Of a stretch of 64,000 bases of DNA, positions 1-10,179 are shown in pieces; positions within the stretch are counted from its first letter, which is position 1, and each line of letters opens with the position of its first letter. Under the pieces are notes generated by a model, which worked only from the letters and a program-made list of their open reading frames with translations, was not told the origin of the DNA and ran no database searches. The DNA is taken from contig NZ_CP045455.1 in the NCBI RefSeq assembly GCF_030060925.1, forward strand, positions 1,178,001-1,242,000, given 5' to 3'. This DNA is from Spiroplasma sp. SV19 (GTDB lineage Bacteria > Bacillota_I > Bacilli_A > Mycoplasmatales > Mycoplasmataceae). The position numbers were made by a program, and so were the translations under genes.

Positions 1-2
1 AA

Positions 3-1142
3 ATGGGGAAACGAGACTATTATGATGTATTAGGTGTCAAGCGAGATGCAACTGATGATGAAATTAAGCGTGCATTTCGCCAACTAGCGAAAAAATACCA
101 CCCAGATGTTTCAAAAGAAAAGGATGCTGAGGCGAAATTCAAAGAAATTAATGAAGCTTACGAAGTATTATCTGATCCTAATAAACGTCAAAACTATGAT
201 CAGTTTGGTCATGCTGCAAATGATCCAAATGGTTTTGGTGGTTTTGGTGGCTTTAGTCAAGGTTTTAGTAGTAATGGTGGTTTTGAAGATATTTTTTCTG
301 GTGGTTTTGGTGATATTTTTGAAAACTTTTTTGGTGGTAGCGCTAAAAAACGGCGTGGTTTTAGTAACCAACCAATTAAAGGAGAAAATGTTGCCGCACA
401 TGTTACAGTTACTTTAAAAGAACAAATGTTTGGAAAAACAGTGAAACTTGATTTGAATGTTGATAAGACTTGTGAAGCGTGTGATGGAACAGGGGCAAAA
501 GATCCCAAAAAAGATATTCATACTTGTACAACTTGTGATGGATATGGATATGTTAACATTGAACAACGTAGTTTATTTGGCATAATTCAATCACAACAAC
601 CTTGTCCTGATTGTAAGGGGCGTGGAAAAGTTATCACAAGTAAATGTCCAAAATGTAAGGGTCAAGGCCATTATCGTGGCAAAGAAATCGTTGAAATTGA
701 ATTGCCAAAATCAATTTATGAGAACCAACAATTACGGATTCGTGAAAAGGGCAATTATGGTTTAAATAATGGCCCGCGGGGAGATATTTATTTAGAAATT
801 TCAGTTAAACCAAATAAATACTTTAAACGAATTAATGATAATTTGCATTTAGATTTACCAGTTTCTTATTTAGATGCCTTATTGGGAGCTGAAATTAAAG
901 TGCCAACTTTTGATGGTGATGTTCATTTGAAATTACCAGCAAACACAAAAACAAACAGTGTTTTTAGTATTCCAAACCATGGATTTTTTAAAAGCCCAAC
1001 ATCCAATAAACGGGGTGATTTAATTGTCAATGTTATCGTTACAATCCCTACTAAATTATCGGCAGAAGAAAAAGCCAAAATACAGGAATTAAAAGATATT
1101 AGTTCATTTCAAATTACCGATAATTTCTATGAAAATTTATAA
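3..1142 (+). CDS. dnaJ: Chaperone protein DnaJ
   Basis: Hsp40 co-chaperone that stimulates the ATPase of DnaK and delivers unfolded clients in the cytosol. The 379-residue protein has the complete type I layout. A J domain (about 1-70) carries the HPD triad at 33-35. A Gly/Phe-rich linker (about 75-120) follows, then a zinc-finger domain (about 155-235) with four CxxCxGxG-type motifs ([32 protein letters not shown]), and the C-terminal substrate-binding domain. The ATG is three bases into the window, so its ribosome site and any upstream partner (dnaK or grpE would be usual) are outside. No defect is seen. The gene ends just before a bidirectional terminator-like structure. Identification is firm. 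Confidence 0.97.
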   Translation: MGKRDYYDVLGVKRDATDDEIKRAFRQLAKKYHPDVSKEKDAEAKFKEINEAYEVLSDPNKRQNYDQFGHAANDPNGFGGFGGFSQGFSSNGGFEDIFSGGFGDIFENFFGGSAKKRRGFSNQPIKGENVAAHVTVTLKEQMFGKTVKLDLNVDKTCEACDGTGAKDPKKDIHTCTTCDGYGYVNIEQRSLFGIIQSQQPCPDCKGRGKVITSKCPKCKGQGHYRGKEIVEIELPKSIYENQQLRIREKGNYGLNNGPRGDIYLEISVKPNKYFKRINDNLHLDLPVSYLDALLGAEIKVPTFDGDVHLKLPANTKTNSVFSIPNHGFFKSPTSNKRGDLIVNVIVTIPTKLSAEEKAKIQELKDISSFQITDNFYENL

Positions 1143-1147
1143 TAACT

Positions 1148-1218
1148 AAAAAAGAGCACTCTAAAAAGGAAGGAAAGTGATAAAGACTTTGCCAATCTCT
1201 GCTAGGGGGTGCTTTTTT
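1148..1218 (+). terminator. Structured terminator after dnaJ
   Basis: An outer stem AGCAC (1155-1159) pairs with GTGCT (1209-1213), flanked by A-rich sequence on one side and a T run on the other, so it could end transcription from both dnaJ and the convergent rhodanese gene. The roughly 50-base interior holds a second hairpin, GGAAAGT with ACTTTGCC (1172-1193). That is more structure than a simple terminator needs. Confidence 0.6.
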
Positions 1219-1259
1219 ATATGGTAAAAAGAAATCTTCACACAAGATTTTAATGCTTG

Positions 1260-1586
1260 TTATTTTTTATTTTCGTGCTCTTTTCAACGATAATAACCAT
1301 AAATGCCAGTTGATAAAACATACACATTAGAATAACCAAGTTCTCGTAATTCTAATGCTGCTTCACTACTACGATTACCACCATTGCACAAGGTAATAAT
1401 TAACTGGTCTTTATCTGGTAAATAATAAGCGGGGTTTTGTAATAAATCAAAGATATAAACATTTGTTGAATTTGGCATTTGATGCAAAGTTTTAAATTCA
1501 ACATTAGTTCGGACATCTAACAAGTAGGCTTGATCTTTTAATGTTTCAAAGGTTGGATTATCAATATAGACTGATTGCTGTTTCAT
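1260..1586 (-). CDS. Single-domain rhodanese-like sulfurtransferase
   Basis: A 108-residue single rhodanese domain. It has the early LLDVRTNVEF motif and the active-site loop CNGGNR (67-72), whose Cys67 would carry the persulfide sulfur. The C-terminus reads through a TGA (Trp) at 1284-1286 and stops at TAA 1260-1262, so the protein ends GYYRWKEHENKK. Members of this family move sulfur between small thiols and proteins in the cytosol; the substrate here is unknown. It is convergent with dnaJ and divergent from pnp, and is transcribed alone. A ribosome site, GAGGAAC, lies just upstream of the ATG. The family is clear, the exact role is not. Confidence 0.88.
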
Positions 1587-1665
1587 ATTAGGTTCCTCAA
1601 CTTTTTCGCTATATTTATATCATATCGTAAATATCAAAATAATGTGTGATAAAATTAAAAAGGTT

Positions 1666-1671
1666 TATAAT
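1666..1671 (+). promoter_or_regulatory. -10 box upstream of pnp
   Basis: TATAAT about 25 bases before the chosen pnp start. No good -35 hexamer is visible. It lies downstream of the alternative upstream ATG at 1642, which supports initiation at 1696. Confidence 0.45.
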
Positions 1672-1695
1672 AACAGAGAGGAATTAAGAGTTTTG

Positions 1696-3804
1696 ATGGC
1701 AAAACAAGTTTTTAAAAAAATAATTAATAATCGGCAATTGATTGTCGAACATGGGCAATTAGCAAAACAAGCCAGTGGCGCGGTGTTAGTCCGTTATGGT
1801 GAAACGGTGGTCTTAGTAACAGCAACAGTTAGTAATAAAGTTAGTGAAACTGATTTTTTTCCATTAACAGTTGTTTTTCAAGAAAAGTTATATTCGGTTG
1901 GAAAAATTCCGGGGGGATTTTTAAAACGAGAAGGAAAGCCATCAGAATATGGAACTTTATCAGCGCGGGTGATTGATCGGGTTTTACGTCCCTTATTTTC
2001 AGAAAATTTTCGCAACGAAGTGCAAATTATTATTAATGTTTTAGCTGTTGATAATGATAGTGATGTTCGAATTGCTAGTTTATTTGGAGCATCATTAGCC
2101 CTTGGTATTTCCAAAATTCCGTTTGCGGGACCAGTGGCGGGCGCATTATTAACCGTTGATCAAGCACAAAATATTATTGTTGATCCAACCTTAGAGCAAT
2201 TAAGCAATGGGCAAATGGAATTAATTGTGGCGGGAACTGCTGAGGCAATTAATATGGTTGAAGCGGGGGCAAAAGAAGTTTCTGAAACAACAATGTTAGA
2301 AGCTATTTTAATGGGGCATAAAGTTATTACTGAGTTAGTGGCTTTTCAACAAAAAATCATTGCCGAAATTGGCCAATCCAAAATGGCAGTAACATTATTT
2401 ACTGTTCGTGCAGAAATTACTGATTATGTTAAGAAGGATTATGCAGCTAAGTTAATTGCTGCTGCGCAAATTAAGGAAAAAGTTGTTCGGTATGAAACAA
2501 TTCAAGTTCTAATTGAACAGGCCGTGGAACATTATCCTATTGATAATAATGTGACCGAAAAAGAACAGCAACGAATTGTCTTGGAATTAAAAACAGCGTT
2601 GCATGATGTTGTTCGTCAGGAAGTTCGTCGGCAAATTTTAATTGATAAAACACGGTTAGATGGTCGGCAACTTGATGAAATTCGCCCTTTAACGAGTGAA
2701 ATTGATATATTACCAGTTGTCCATGGCAGTGCCTTATTTGCCCGAGGAGAAACACAAGTCTTATCTGTTGTGACTTTAGGTGCCTTAGGGGAAAACCAAA
2801 TTATTGATGGTATTACTGATGAAGATGGGAAACGATTTATGCATCATTATAATTTTCCGCCTTTTTCTGTTGGTGAAACAGGGCGAATGGGACCGCCATC
2901 ACGGCGTGAAATTGGGCATGGTGCCTTAGGAGAAAAAGCATTGTTACAAATTATTCCTAGTGAAAAGGTCTTTCCATATACGATCCGAATTGTGTCAGAA
3001 GTATTAGAGTCGAATGGAAGTACTTCGCAGGCCTCAATTTGCGCGGCAACTTTGGCTTTAATGGCTGCTGGAGTTCCCATTACCGCACCGGTGGTTGGGA
3101 TTGCAATGGGTCTGGTCAAAGAAAATGATAATTATACCATTTTAACTGATATTCAAGGGATGGAAGATCATCTTGGCGATATGGATTTTAAAGTGGCTGG
3201 AACAGCACAAGGAATTTGTGCTTTACAAATGGATATTAAAATTGCTGGAATTAGTGAAGCAATTTTACAAGAAGCATTATTAGCAGCCAAAAAAGCGCGA
3301 CTACAAATTCTTGATAATGTTTTAGCAACAATTGCAGTTCCACGAGCAGAATTAGCGCCAACAGCGCCAAAGATGAAAACATTTATGATTCCAGTTGATA
3401 AAATTCGCGAAGTGATTGGTCCTGGTGGTAAGATGATTACAGCTATTATTGAAAAAGCTGATGATGTGAAGATTGATATTGAAGATGATGGGCAAGTGAC
3501 AATTTATCATAAGGATTATCCTGCGATTGAAAAGGCTTATGAATTAATTAAAGCGATTGCAATGCCTGTTGAAATTGGGGTTGAAATAACAGGACCGGTT
3601 GTTAAAATTGAAAAATTTGGTGCTTTTGTTAATTTAAAAGAAAATGTTGATGGTTTAATTCATATTTCAAAATTAGCGGAGAAACGGGTTGAAAAAACAG
3701 AAGATATTATGCAATTGAATGATATTGTTAAAGTTAAGGTTTTAGAAGTTGATAGTAAAGGAAAGATTAAGTTACAATTAATTGAAGTTTTATCAAAAAA
3801 ATAA
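1696..3804 (+). CDS. pnp: Polyribonucleotide nucleotidyltransferase (PNPase)
   Basis: Phosphorolytic 3'-5' exoribonuclease of the RNA degradosome. The 702-residue chain has two RNase PH domains separated by an alpha-helical domain, then a KH domain (around the DKIREVIGPGGK motif) and a C-terminal S1 domain (around ITGPVVKIEKFGAFVNL). The start at 1696 gives the usual MAKQVF N-terminus. It is preceded by GAGAGGAATTAAGAG, and a TATAAT at 1666 lies inside the longer alternative ORF beginning at 1642, so the upstream ATG is probably not used. No internal TGA or frame disruption is present. It is a stand-alone gene before plsX. Identification is secure. Confidence 0.96.
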   Translation: MAKQVFKKIINNRQLIVEHGQLAKQASGAVLVRYGETVVLVTATVSNKVSETDFFPLTVVFQEKLYSVGKIPGGFLKREGKPSEYGTLSARVIDRVLRPLFSENFRNEVQIIINVLAVDNDSDVRIASLFGASLALGISKIPFAGPVAGALLTVDQAQNIIVDPTLEQLSNGQMELIVAGTAEAINMVEAGAKEVSETTMLEAILMGHKVITELVAFQQKIIAEIGQSKMAVTLFTVRAEITDYVKKDYAAKLIAAAQIKEKVVRYETIQVLIEQAVEHYPIDNNVTEKEQQRIVLELKTALHDVVRQEVRRQILIDKTRLDGRQLDEIRPLTSEIDILPVVHGSALFARGETQVLSVVTLGALGENQIIDGITDEDGKRFMHHYNFPPFSVGETGRMGPPSRREIGHGALGEKALLQIIPSEKVFPYTIRIVSEVLESNGSTSQASICAATLALMAAGVPITAPVVGIAMGLVKENDNYTILTDIQGMEDHLGDMDFKVAGTAQGICALQMDIKIAGISEAILQEALLAAKKARLQILDNVLATIAVPRAELAPTAPKMKTFMIPVDKIREVIGPGGKMITAIIEKADDVKIDIEDDGQVTIYHKDYPAIEKAYELIKAIAMPVEIGVEITGPVVKIEKFGAFVNLKENVDGLIHISKLAEKRVEKTEDIMQLNDIVKVKVLEVDSKGKIKLQLIEVLSKK

Positions 3805-3853
3805 TTATAAATTATCCCCAATCTTTTCAGAAAAAAACTATTTAATTATTTGT

Positions 3854-3859
3854 TATAAT
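3854..3859 (+). promoter_or_regulatory. -10 box upstream of plsX
   Basis: TATAAT located 26 bases before the plsX ATG, within an AT-rich gap after pnp. The -35 region is weak. It is the likely start of the plsX-rnc transcript. Confidence 0.5.
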
Positions 3860-3884
3860 TAAAAGTAAGTTAGGAGATTTAATT

Positions 3885-4889
3885 ATGAGTAAAATTGCGA
3901 TTGATATGATGGGAACCGATTTAGGAATTAATCCAATTATTGATGCGTTAAAAGTTTTTATGAAAAAATATCAAGATGTTACATTTATGTTAGTCGGAAA
4001 TGAAAGTGAAATTCAGTCTGCTGCTGTTAAAGCAAAATTAGATTCAACAAGGTATGAAATTGTTGCAACAACAGAAGTTATTCTGATGACGGAAGGGTTA
4101 ATGGAGGTTCGACGTAAACCAAATAGTTCAATGGTTCGTGCCGCCGAATTATTACGTGACCAAAAAGCAAATGCGTTTCTTTCTGGTGGTTCAACAGCAG
4201 CTTTTTTAGCGGCGTGTCATTTTATTGTTGGGGAAATTCCTGGTATTTCTCGCCCAGCTTTTATGCCCTTTATTCCAACTATTAAAAAAGAAAAATCAGT
4301 TTTAATGTTAGATGTTGGTGCTAATTTAGAAAATGATGCCCAAGATCTTGTTAATTTTGCAATTATGGCTAGTATCTATGCCCAAGCAATTATGAACAAT
4401 CCTACCCCAACGGTTGCTATCTTAAATATTGGCGAAGAGGCGTCAAAAGGAAAAGACTATCATAAGGAAGCTTATAAATTATTATCTACAAACAATAAAG
4501 TTAATTTTAAAGGAAATGTTGAACCACGAGATATTACAAGTAATCTTGTTGATATTATTGTAACCGATGGTTTTACTGGGAACATTACTTTAAAAACCTT
4601 AGAAGGAATGGCAAAAAACTTAATGGGAGTTATTAAACATGAATTAACTAAAAATATTTATCGCAAATTAAAAGCGTTATCTCTTCGTAAAGCGTTTCGG
4701 GGAGTTCGAGAAACATTTGATTATCGAAATAATGCTTCCGCTTTAGTTCTAGGGTTAAAGGCAATTGCCATTAAAACACATGGTAGTAGCGATGAGAAAT
4801 CATGAATTAGTACATTAGAAATGGCACGTACTGCAATTGTTAATGACTTTGTCCAAAAAATGACAGTAAAATTGTTAAAGGAGGATTAA
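3885..4889 (+). CDS. plsX: Phosphate acyltransferase PlsX
   Basis: Converts acyl-ACP to acyl-phosphate, the first step of phosphatidic acid synthesis in bacteria that use PlsY. The 334-residue protein begins with the typical IAIDMMGTDLG motif and contains the family's SGGSTAAF and DVGANLEND segments. One TGA (4803-4805) is read as Trp, extending the chain by 28 residues to TAA at 4887. The start follows TTAGGAG. The 3' end of plsX carries the AAGGAGG ribosome site of rnc, so the two genes are tightly packed, an arrangement also common in Firmicutes (plsX near rnc). Identification is firm. Confidence 0.95.
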
Positions 4890-4896
4890 TTTTACG

Positions 4897-5643
4897 ATGC
4901 AGTTTATAAACAAACAACCTGACCAATTATTTGCTGAATTAAAAAAGTTTTTTAAACAATATAATATTTTGTTGCAAGAGCAAAAATATTATTTAGAGGC
5001 TTTAACGCATAATTCTTATGCTAATGAAAATAATTTAAATTATACTTATCAACGAATGGAATTCTTAGGTGATGCTATTCTTGCAAAAGAGATTTCATTA
5101 TATTTATTTTTAACTTTTCCTGACAAGAATGAGGGAGAAATTACTAATTTACGGAGCAAAGTGGTTCGGGAAGGGACCCTAGCAGAATTAGTACGGCAAA
5201 TGAATTGGGCTCCTTTTTTATTGTTAGGAAAAGGTGAGATTAAAACAAAAGGCTATGAAAAAAATCGTATTTTAGCAGATATTTACGAATCAATGCTAGC
5301 GGCGTTGTACCTTGACTTAGGAGAAGAAACAGTTCGGACATTTATTGATCAAACTTTAATTAAAATGGTTTCAAACCCCGGTTTTTTTGATCAAATTCGT
5401 GATTACAAAACGGAGTTACAAGAGTTTTTACAAGCTGGTGATGTCCGCACATTAGAATATAAGTTGGTAAAAGAATCACCACCATTAGAAGGCAATCGTG
5501 TATTGTATACTATGATAGCGGAAATTGATGGAATTCGTTATGGCGAGGGCCATGGTTATACCCACAAGGAGGCAGAACAATTAGCGGCACGAGACGCTTT
5601 ACAAAAATTAGCAAAAAATCCAAAATATAACTTTGAAAAATAA
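4897..5643 (+). CDS. rnc: Ribonuclease III
   Basis: Double-strand-specific endoribonuclease that matures rRNA precursors and cuts structured mRNAs. The 248-residue protein has the catalytic RIIID domain with the signature RMEFLGDAILA (acidic residues Glu55 and Asp59) and the second acidic cluster in ILADIYESMLAALYLD. A C-terminal double-stranded-RNA-binding domain follows (about 165-242, ending in KEAEQLAARDALQKL). AAGGAGG lies 8 bases ahead of the ATG, inside the end of plsX. A second, shorter RNase III-domain gene lacking the dsRBD is at 53751-54206. Identification is firm. Confidence 0.96.
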   Translation: MQFINKQPDQLFAELKKFFKQYNILLQEQKYYLEALTHNSYANENNLNYTYQRMEFLGDAILAKEISLYLFLTFPDKNEGEITNLRSKVVREGTLAELVRQMNWAPFLLLGKGEIKTKGYEKNRILADIYESMLAALYLDLGEETVRTFIDQTLIKMVSNPGFFDQIRDYKTELQEFLQAGDVRTLEYKLVKESPPLEGNRVLYTMIAEIDGIRYGEGHGYTHKEAEQLAARDALQKLAKNPKYNFEK

Positions 5644-5684
5644 ATAATAATGCATTATGATTAATTATATGGAGATGAAAACTA

Positions 5685-8600
5685 ATGATAAGACATTTGT
5701 TCAAAAATTTTTGATTAAGTTTTACCAAAAATAGTTTACAGGTTTTGGGGTTGTTTTTAATGTTAGGTGTTGTTATTACTCTTTTTGGGGGAATGATTAT
5801 GTCAAATGATTTAAGCACTAGTCAATTAGCTGTAATTGGAAAAAACTTGTATAATACCAATATTTCTTTTCGATTTAGTGAACAATTGAAAATTGCTTCT
5901 AATAACAAAAATTTATCATATGGGTTAAGTAACATTAACTATATTAATCCTAATCAAACGATTGATCTTACTAAAGCAGAAAGTTCTTATTTTTTGTTAC
6001 AAAAAGGACCAAATGATAGTTATCAAATTTATTTAGATTCAACAAAAAATCCGCAATATACTGGAAAATGACTTGCTTCGAATAGTTCGAATCCTTATTT
6101 TGTTGAGCAACTAAAAACAACAGGAGATGTTGTTTTAAATTTTACGAGTAATATTTTACCGCAGAGTGATTATTTTTTAAATCAATCCGATTATATTGAA
6201 CTACTGGGATATTTAAAAAATCCCAATGGTTTAATTCCATTTGTTAGTTCACCAGATAATCAGAAGTTAGTAACTGATACTAATGTTTTTAAGAGTGCTT
6301 ATCAAGATTTTGCACAAAACCAAGCTCGCATTTACCAGTTAGAGTTACGGTTATTAAATTCAGTTATTATAGGTTCAGTTGCTGATCGTGCAATCATGAA
6401 TGAAACAATGCAGGTTTATGATATTTTTAAAGCAGAGAATTTTTATATTCAAAGTGATCGCCCGTATTATTGAACAACCCCAATTATGGTTAAGGGTAGT
6501 TATCAAACTTTTTTAGATTATAATGCCACAAGTGACTATCCACCAATTATTGTTAATAATTCTTATGCTTCGCATAATAAAATTAACATTGGTGATCTTT
6601 TTACAATTTATGGGTTTAAATACCGCGTTGTTGGGTTTGCGACTAATGCTTATGTTAATAGTGCTTCCAATGATTCATCGTTTACTTATAATCCATATTT
6701 ATGAATTCGTGGAGATGAGTATGATCACTTACAACAGAATATGAAAGCAGCGGCCCGCATTATGAGTAGTGGTGTTACAATTAATGCTGCGTTGGCAAAA
6801 GACCAATGAAATAATAATCTTTTAACAACAAAGAATAGTTGAAGTGATATGGCTAATGTTTATGATAATGCTAATTTTTCATATTCAAGTAGAGCTTATA
6901 GTCCATTAAATCATATGAAAGAATTGATTTCGAATAAAGAGGAAATTATTTGATCAATTTTAGTCGCAATTTCATTATTATTAGTAATTTCATCATTTAT
7001 TATGATCAGTATGATTGTTAATAAATTGTTATTTGTTAACCGAGGAATTATTGGAAATTTAAAAGCCCAAGGTTATGGAACAGGAACTGTTGCTTTTTTA
7101 CTGTTATCTTGTTTTCTACTATTAATGTTTGTGATTGCTACGTTATCGTTAGTAACTAGTTGGGTTTTTGCCTTTATTTTAAATATTACTTACAAAGGCT
7201 TTTTAGAATTTACAACTTATATTTCGATTCCACCGTGGTGGTTAATTATGGGGACATATTTGTTACCAACGCTAGTTGTTTGTGCTTATGCCTTTTTATT
7301 TATTATCATTGAAGTATCACGACCAACCTTAGTCTTGTTAAAGCCAAAAGTACTAAAAACCCACATTCCAAAAATAAATTTCTTGCATTTAAATTTTAAA
7401 TATAAGATCAGTCTTAAGTTTGCCTTAGATGCTAAATGAAAATTATTATTAACAATTGTGGTAACAACTTTAACCGGGGCAATGTTGTTTACTGGTTTAA
7501 CAACTATTATTAATTTTAGTCAGATCAATCTTAATTTAAAAGCTAATACAAATTGAAAATATGTTTATCGTTATGATACGAACTATAATTATAGTGCTAA
7601 TCAAACCCCACCATATGATTACTTAGTGTATGAAAGCCCAGCGGCAGTTAAAGACCCTAATGTTTCAGGCTATCTGTTATTAAACCCACAGCAAAGAATT
7701 TTTACCGAAGAAATGGTTTTAAAAAAATATCCTGATATTGGGACCTCACAACCAGTGTGTGGGCCATTTGTTGGTAATAGTAGTATTATTCCTTCGCTAA
7801 AACACTTATGGTTTAAAGCTAATTCTTATGAGTGATATTTACAAAATTGTAAAAACACCAAATATTATGATCAAATTACAAGTTTTATTCAAGGGTCAGT
7901 TTATGAATATTTTATTAATGAGTTAAGTCATGAAGATGGAATTATTACATTAGGTTATCAACCAATTATTTATGGACCATCTCAATCAGAAATTTTTGCA
8001 GATACCCAAAGTCTTTATGCCCAAGAAGCAATTAACTATCATAATTTAGAACAATTCTTAACTAATTATCAAGCGGCAAATAGTGGGTCAACAATTGATT
8101 TATCAATTCCAACTTTCTATCGTAATTTTATTAGTGGGCAAAATTTGAAATCCTTAACGGGGAATGCAATTGAGTTTTATGATTATAAAAATAATACTAC
8201 TTTATTTTATCCAAATGTTGAAAATAAGACAGATATTGCTTGATTCTTTAATAAAATAACTAGTTTTGATCAAAATAGTGATGATAATAGTTTATTACGT
8301 GCTGCACAAACAAACAGTTTTAGTGCTAAAGTTAACTATGCGATTTTGCAAGTGAATGAGATGAAAAAACTAATCCAAAGTGAAAATTGATTCCATAGTA
8401 AGGATCCAAGTTGAGATCCAACTAACTATCAGGTGCAACTATATCCAATTATTATAAATAAGGCCTATCAATTTTTACGGGGTGTTAATATTGGCGATAT
8501 TTTAGCAAGTAATTTTAATGATAACAATGTTACTTTTTATGTTGTTGTTGATCAGTTTGATAATGGGATGAAAAATATGTTTTTAATTAATCGGTATAAT

Positions 8601-9209
8601 AATCAGGCTTTAACCCCAAAACGGTTAGCAACATTATACTCATCCTTAACACAAAATGAAACATATCATTATATTGGTGTTTATGAGAAGAACAATAATT
8701 ATAATATTTTACCTGACCCTTCTCAATATCAACCTTCGCCAATTTATAATGGAACACAAAATTTAAAAATATTGTTACAACAAACGATTAATTTGCAAAT
8801 TATTTTATTCTTTATTTATTTATTAATTCTTGTGGCCTCAATTGTGGCTTGTATTTTCCAAATCTTTATTATTACTAATATCATTTTAAAAGATAATTTA
8901 AAAGTTTTAAATAGTTTTAAAGCGTTAGGCTACTCTGATTTTTGAATTTTTAACAGAATGTTTTTAATTTATTTGCCAATTATTTTAATTAGTTGAGTCA
9001 TTTCAATTCCAATTGGGGCGATGGTTATTAATTTAATTCGCTATCAAATTGTCTTTAATATGTTATCTTATGTGTCAGGAACAGTTAATGTTGGTGATTA
9101 CTTAATTAGTTTCTTAGGTTTATTAGTAATGTTTATTGTTGCTTTTGTGTTAAATAAACGCTTTATGAATCGCCGTTATCCAATTTTAAAAACAATGAAC
9201 TGATCGTAA
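5685..9209 (+). CDS. Large FtsX-like ABC transporter permease
   Basis: A 1174-residue membrane protein that is continuous only when its many TGA codons are read as Trp. I see a transmembrane segment near residues 20-45, a large extracellular region, then three helices (about 423-445, 465-500, 518-546). The pattern repeats: a helix near 586-606, about 400 extracellular residues, and three helices near 1035-1068, 1085-1113 and 1136-1160. This doubled one-plus-three layout is that of FtsX/MacB/LolCE-type permeases, which couple a cytosolic ATPase to mechanical work on extracellular substrates. No ATPase gene is adjacent. ATGGAGATGAAA precedes the ATG at 5685. The substrate is unknown; surface lipoprotein or envelope handling is an inference. 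Confidence 0.8.
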
Positions 9210-9263
9210 ACAATTGCCCGTTATGTTGGATGTTGGTCCTAATAATTCTAAGGAGGATTGAAG

Positions 9264-10058
9264 ATGGATACTGCTTTATTAAAACAATTACAAATGTTAG
9301 CGGTTGATGAAAAGAACTTAACAAATCAAACAATTGCGCGCTATATTTTAACAAATCTTGCTATAATTAATAACTTAACAACAAGTGAGTTAGCTAGTAA
9401 TTGTTTTACTTCGCCGGCAGGGATTATTCGCTTTTGTCAAAAACTTGGGTTGGAAGGAATTAATGAATTAAAGTTTAAGGTCAAGTATTTATTAGAGCAT
9501 GTGTCATTAGATGTTCAACAATTTAATGCTAATAAGCAATTAATTCAAGATGAAATGGCTTTTTTTAACGAGTACTTAAAAATTAAAATTGAATCAGCTC
9601 AATTGATGCATACTACTTTTTTTCAAAATGATTTAACAATGTTAATTGAAAAAATTACGACTGCGAAAACTGTCTTTATTTTTGCTTTTAACTTAGCATA
9701 TAATGTTTCTCGTAATTTTGTGCAACGGTTACGATGAATTAATAAAAATGTTATTCATCAAAATGATTTAAACTCAATTGAGTCTTATTTACCAATGATT
9801 ACGGTTGATGATATGGTTTTTTACATAACTTTGAGTGGACAATCAAATTTTATTGCTTCAATTGCTAAACAAGTTAATTCTGATGTATATTCCTTTGGGA
9901 TTATTGGTAAAAAAACAGCTTTAACAAACCATTTAACAGACTACTTTGTTATCAATTCTCGTGAAAATGAAATCTGAGATGTTTTTTCAATTCGTTCGCA
10001 AACGGTAATGCAATTCTTAGATTATTTATATGCAAAAATTATTCGCAAGTATTTTTAA
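9264..10058 (+). CDS. RpiR/MurR-family transcriptional regulator (HTH plus SIS)
   Basis: A 264-residue regulator with an N-terminal helix-turn-helix of the RpiR type (about 20-75, including TTSELASNCFTSPAGIIRFCQKLG) and a C-terminal sugar-isomerase (SIS) domain (about 115-250) that in this family binds phosphosugars. The ATG at 9264 sits 7 bases after AGGAGG; the in-frame TTG six bases earlier is too close to it. TGA codons are read as Trp. It lies 120 bases upstream of the fructose PTS gene with a terminator between them, so it may regulate that permease, although this is inference. Unlike the two RpiR-type genes at 35-37 kb, this one is intact. Confidence 0.88.
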
Positions 10059-10080
10059 TAAAATTCATTTCATTTTTCAG

Positions 10081-10108
10081 AACTATATTTCAAAATATAG
10101 TTTTTTTA
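10081..10108 (+). terminator. Intrinsic terminator after the RpiR gene
   Basis: AACTATATTT and AAATATAGTT form a 10-bp stem with a two-base spacer, followed directly by a T run. Confidence 0.8.
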
Positions 10109-10179
10109 TTGTTTCTACTGCTTTTTTTGTTTTAATTAAAGAAAGGGCAACAAGATATTATTAAAATAAGGAGGTTAAA

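Noticed and set aside
1168-1195. GGAAGG motif similar to the 4.5S/SRP RNA core
   Set aside because: Only the short GGAAGG segment matches. The symmetric loop and the rest of the SRP helix 8 are missing, and the length does not fit.
1642-1695. Earlier ATG start for pnp
   Set aside because: It precedes the TATAAT at 1666. The ATG at 1696 has the ribosome site and the usual N-terminus.
5685-9209. Apparent split of the FtsX-like gene, leuS and others into many short genes
   Set aside because: The breaks are all TGA, which is Trp in this organism. Joined frames are continuous and conserved in pattern.
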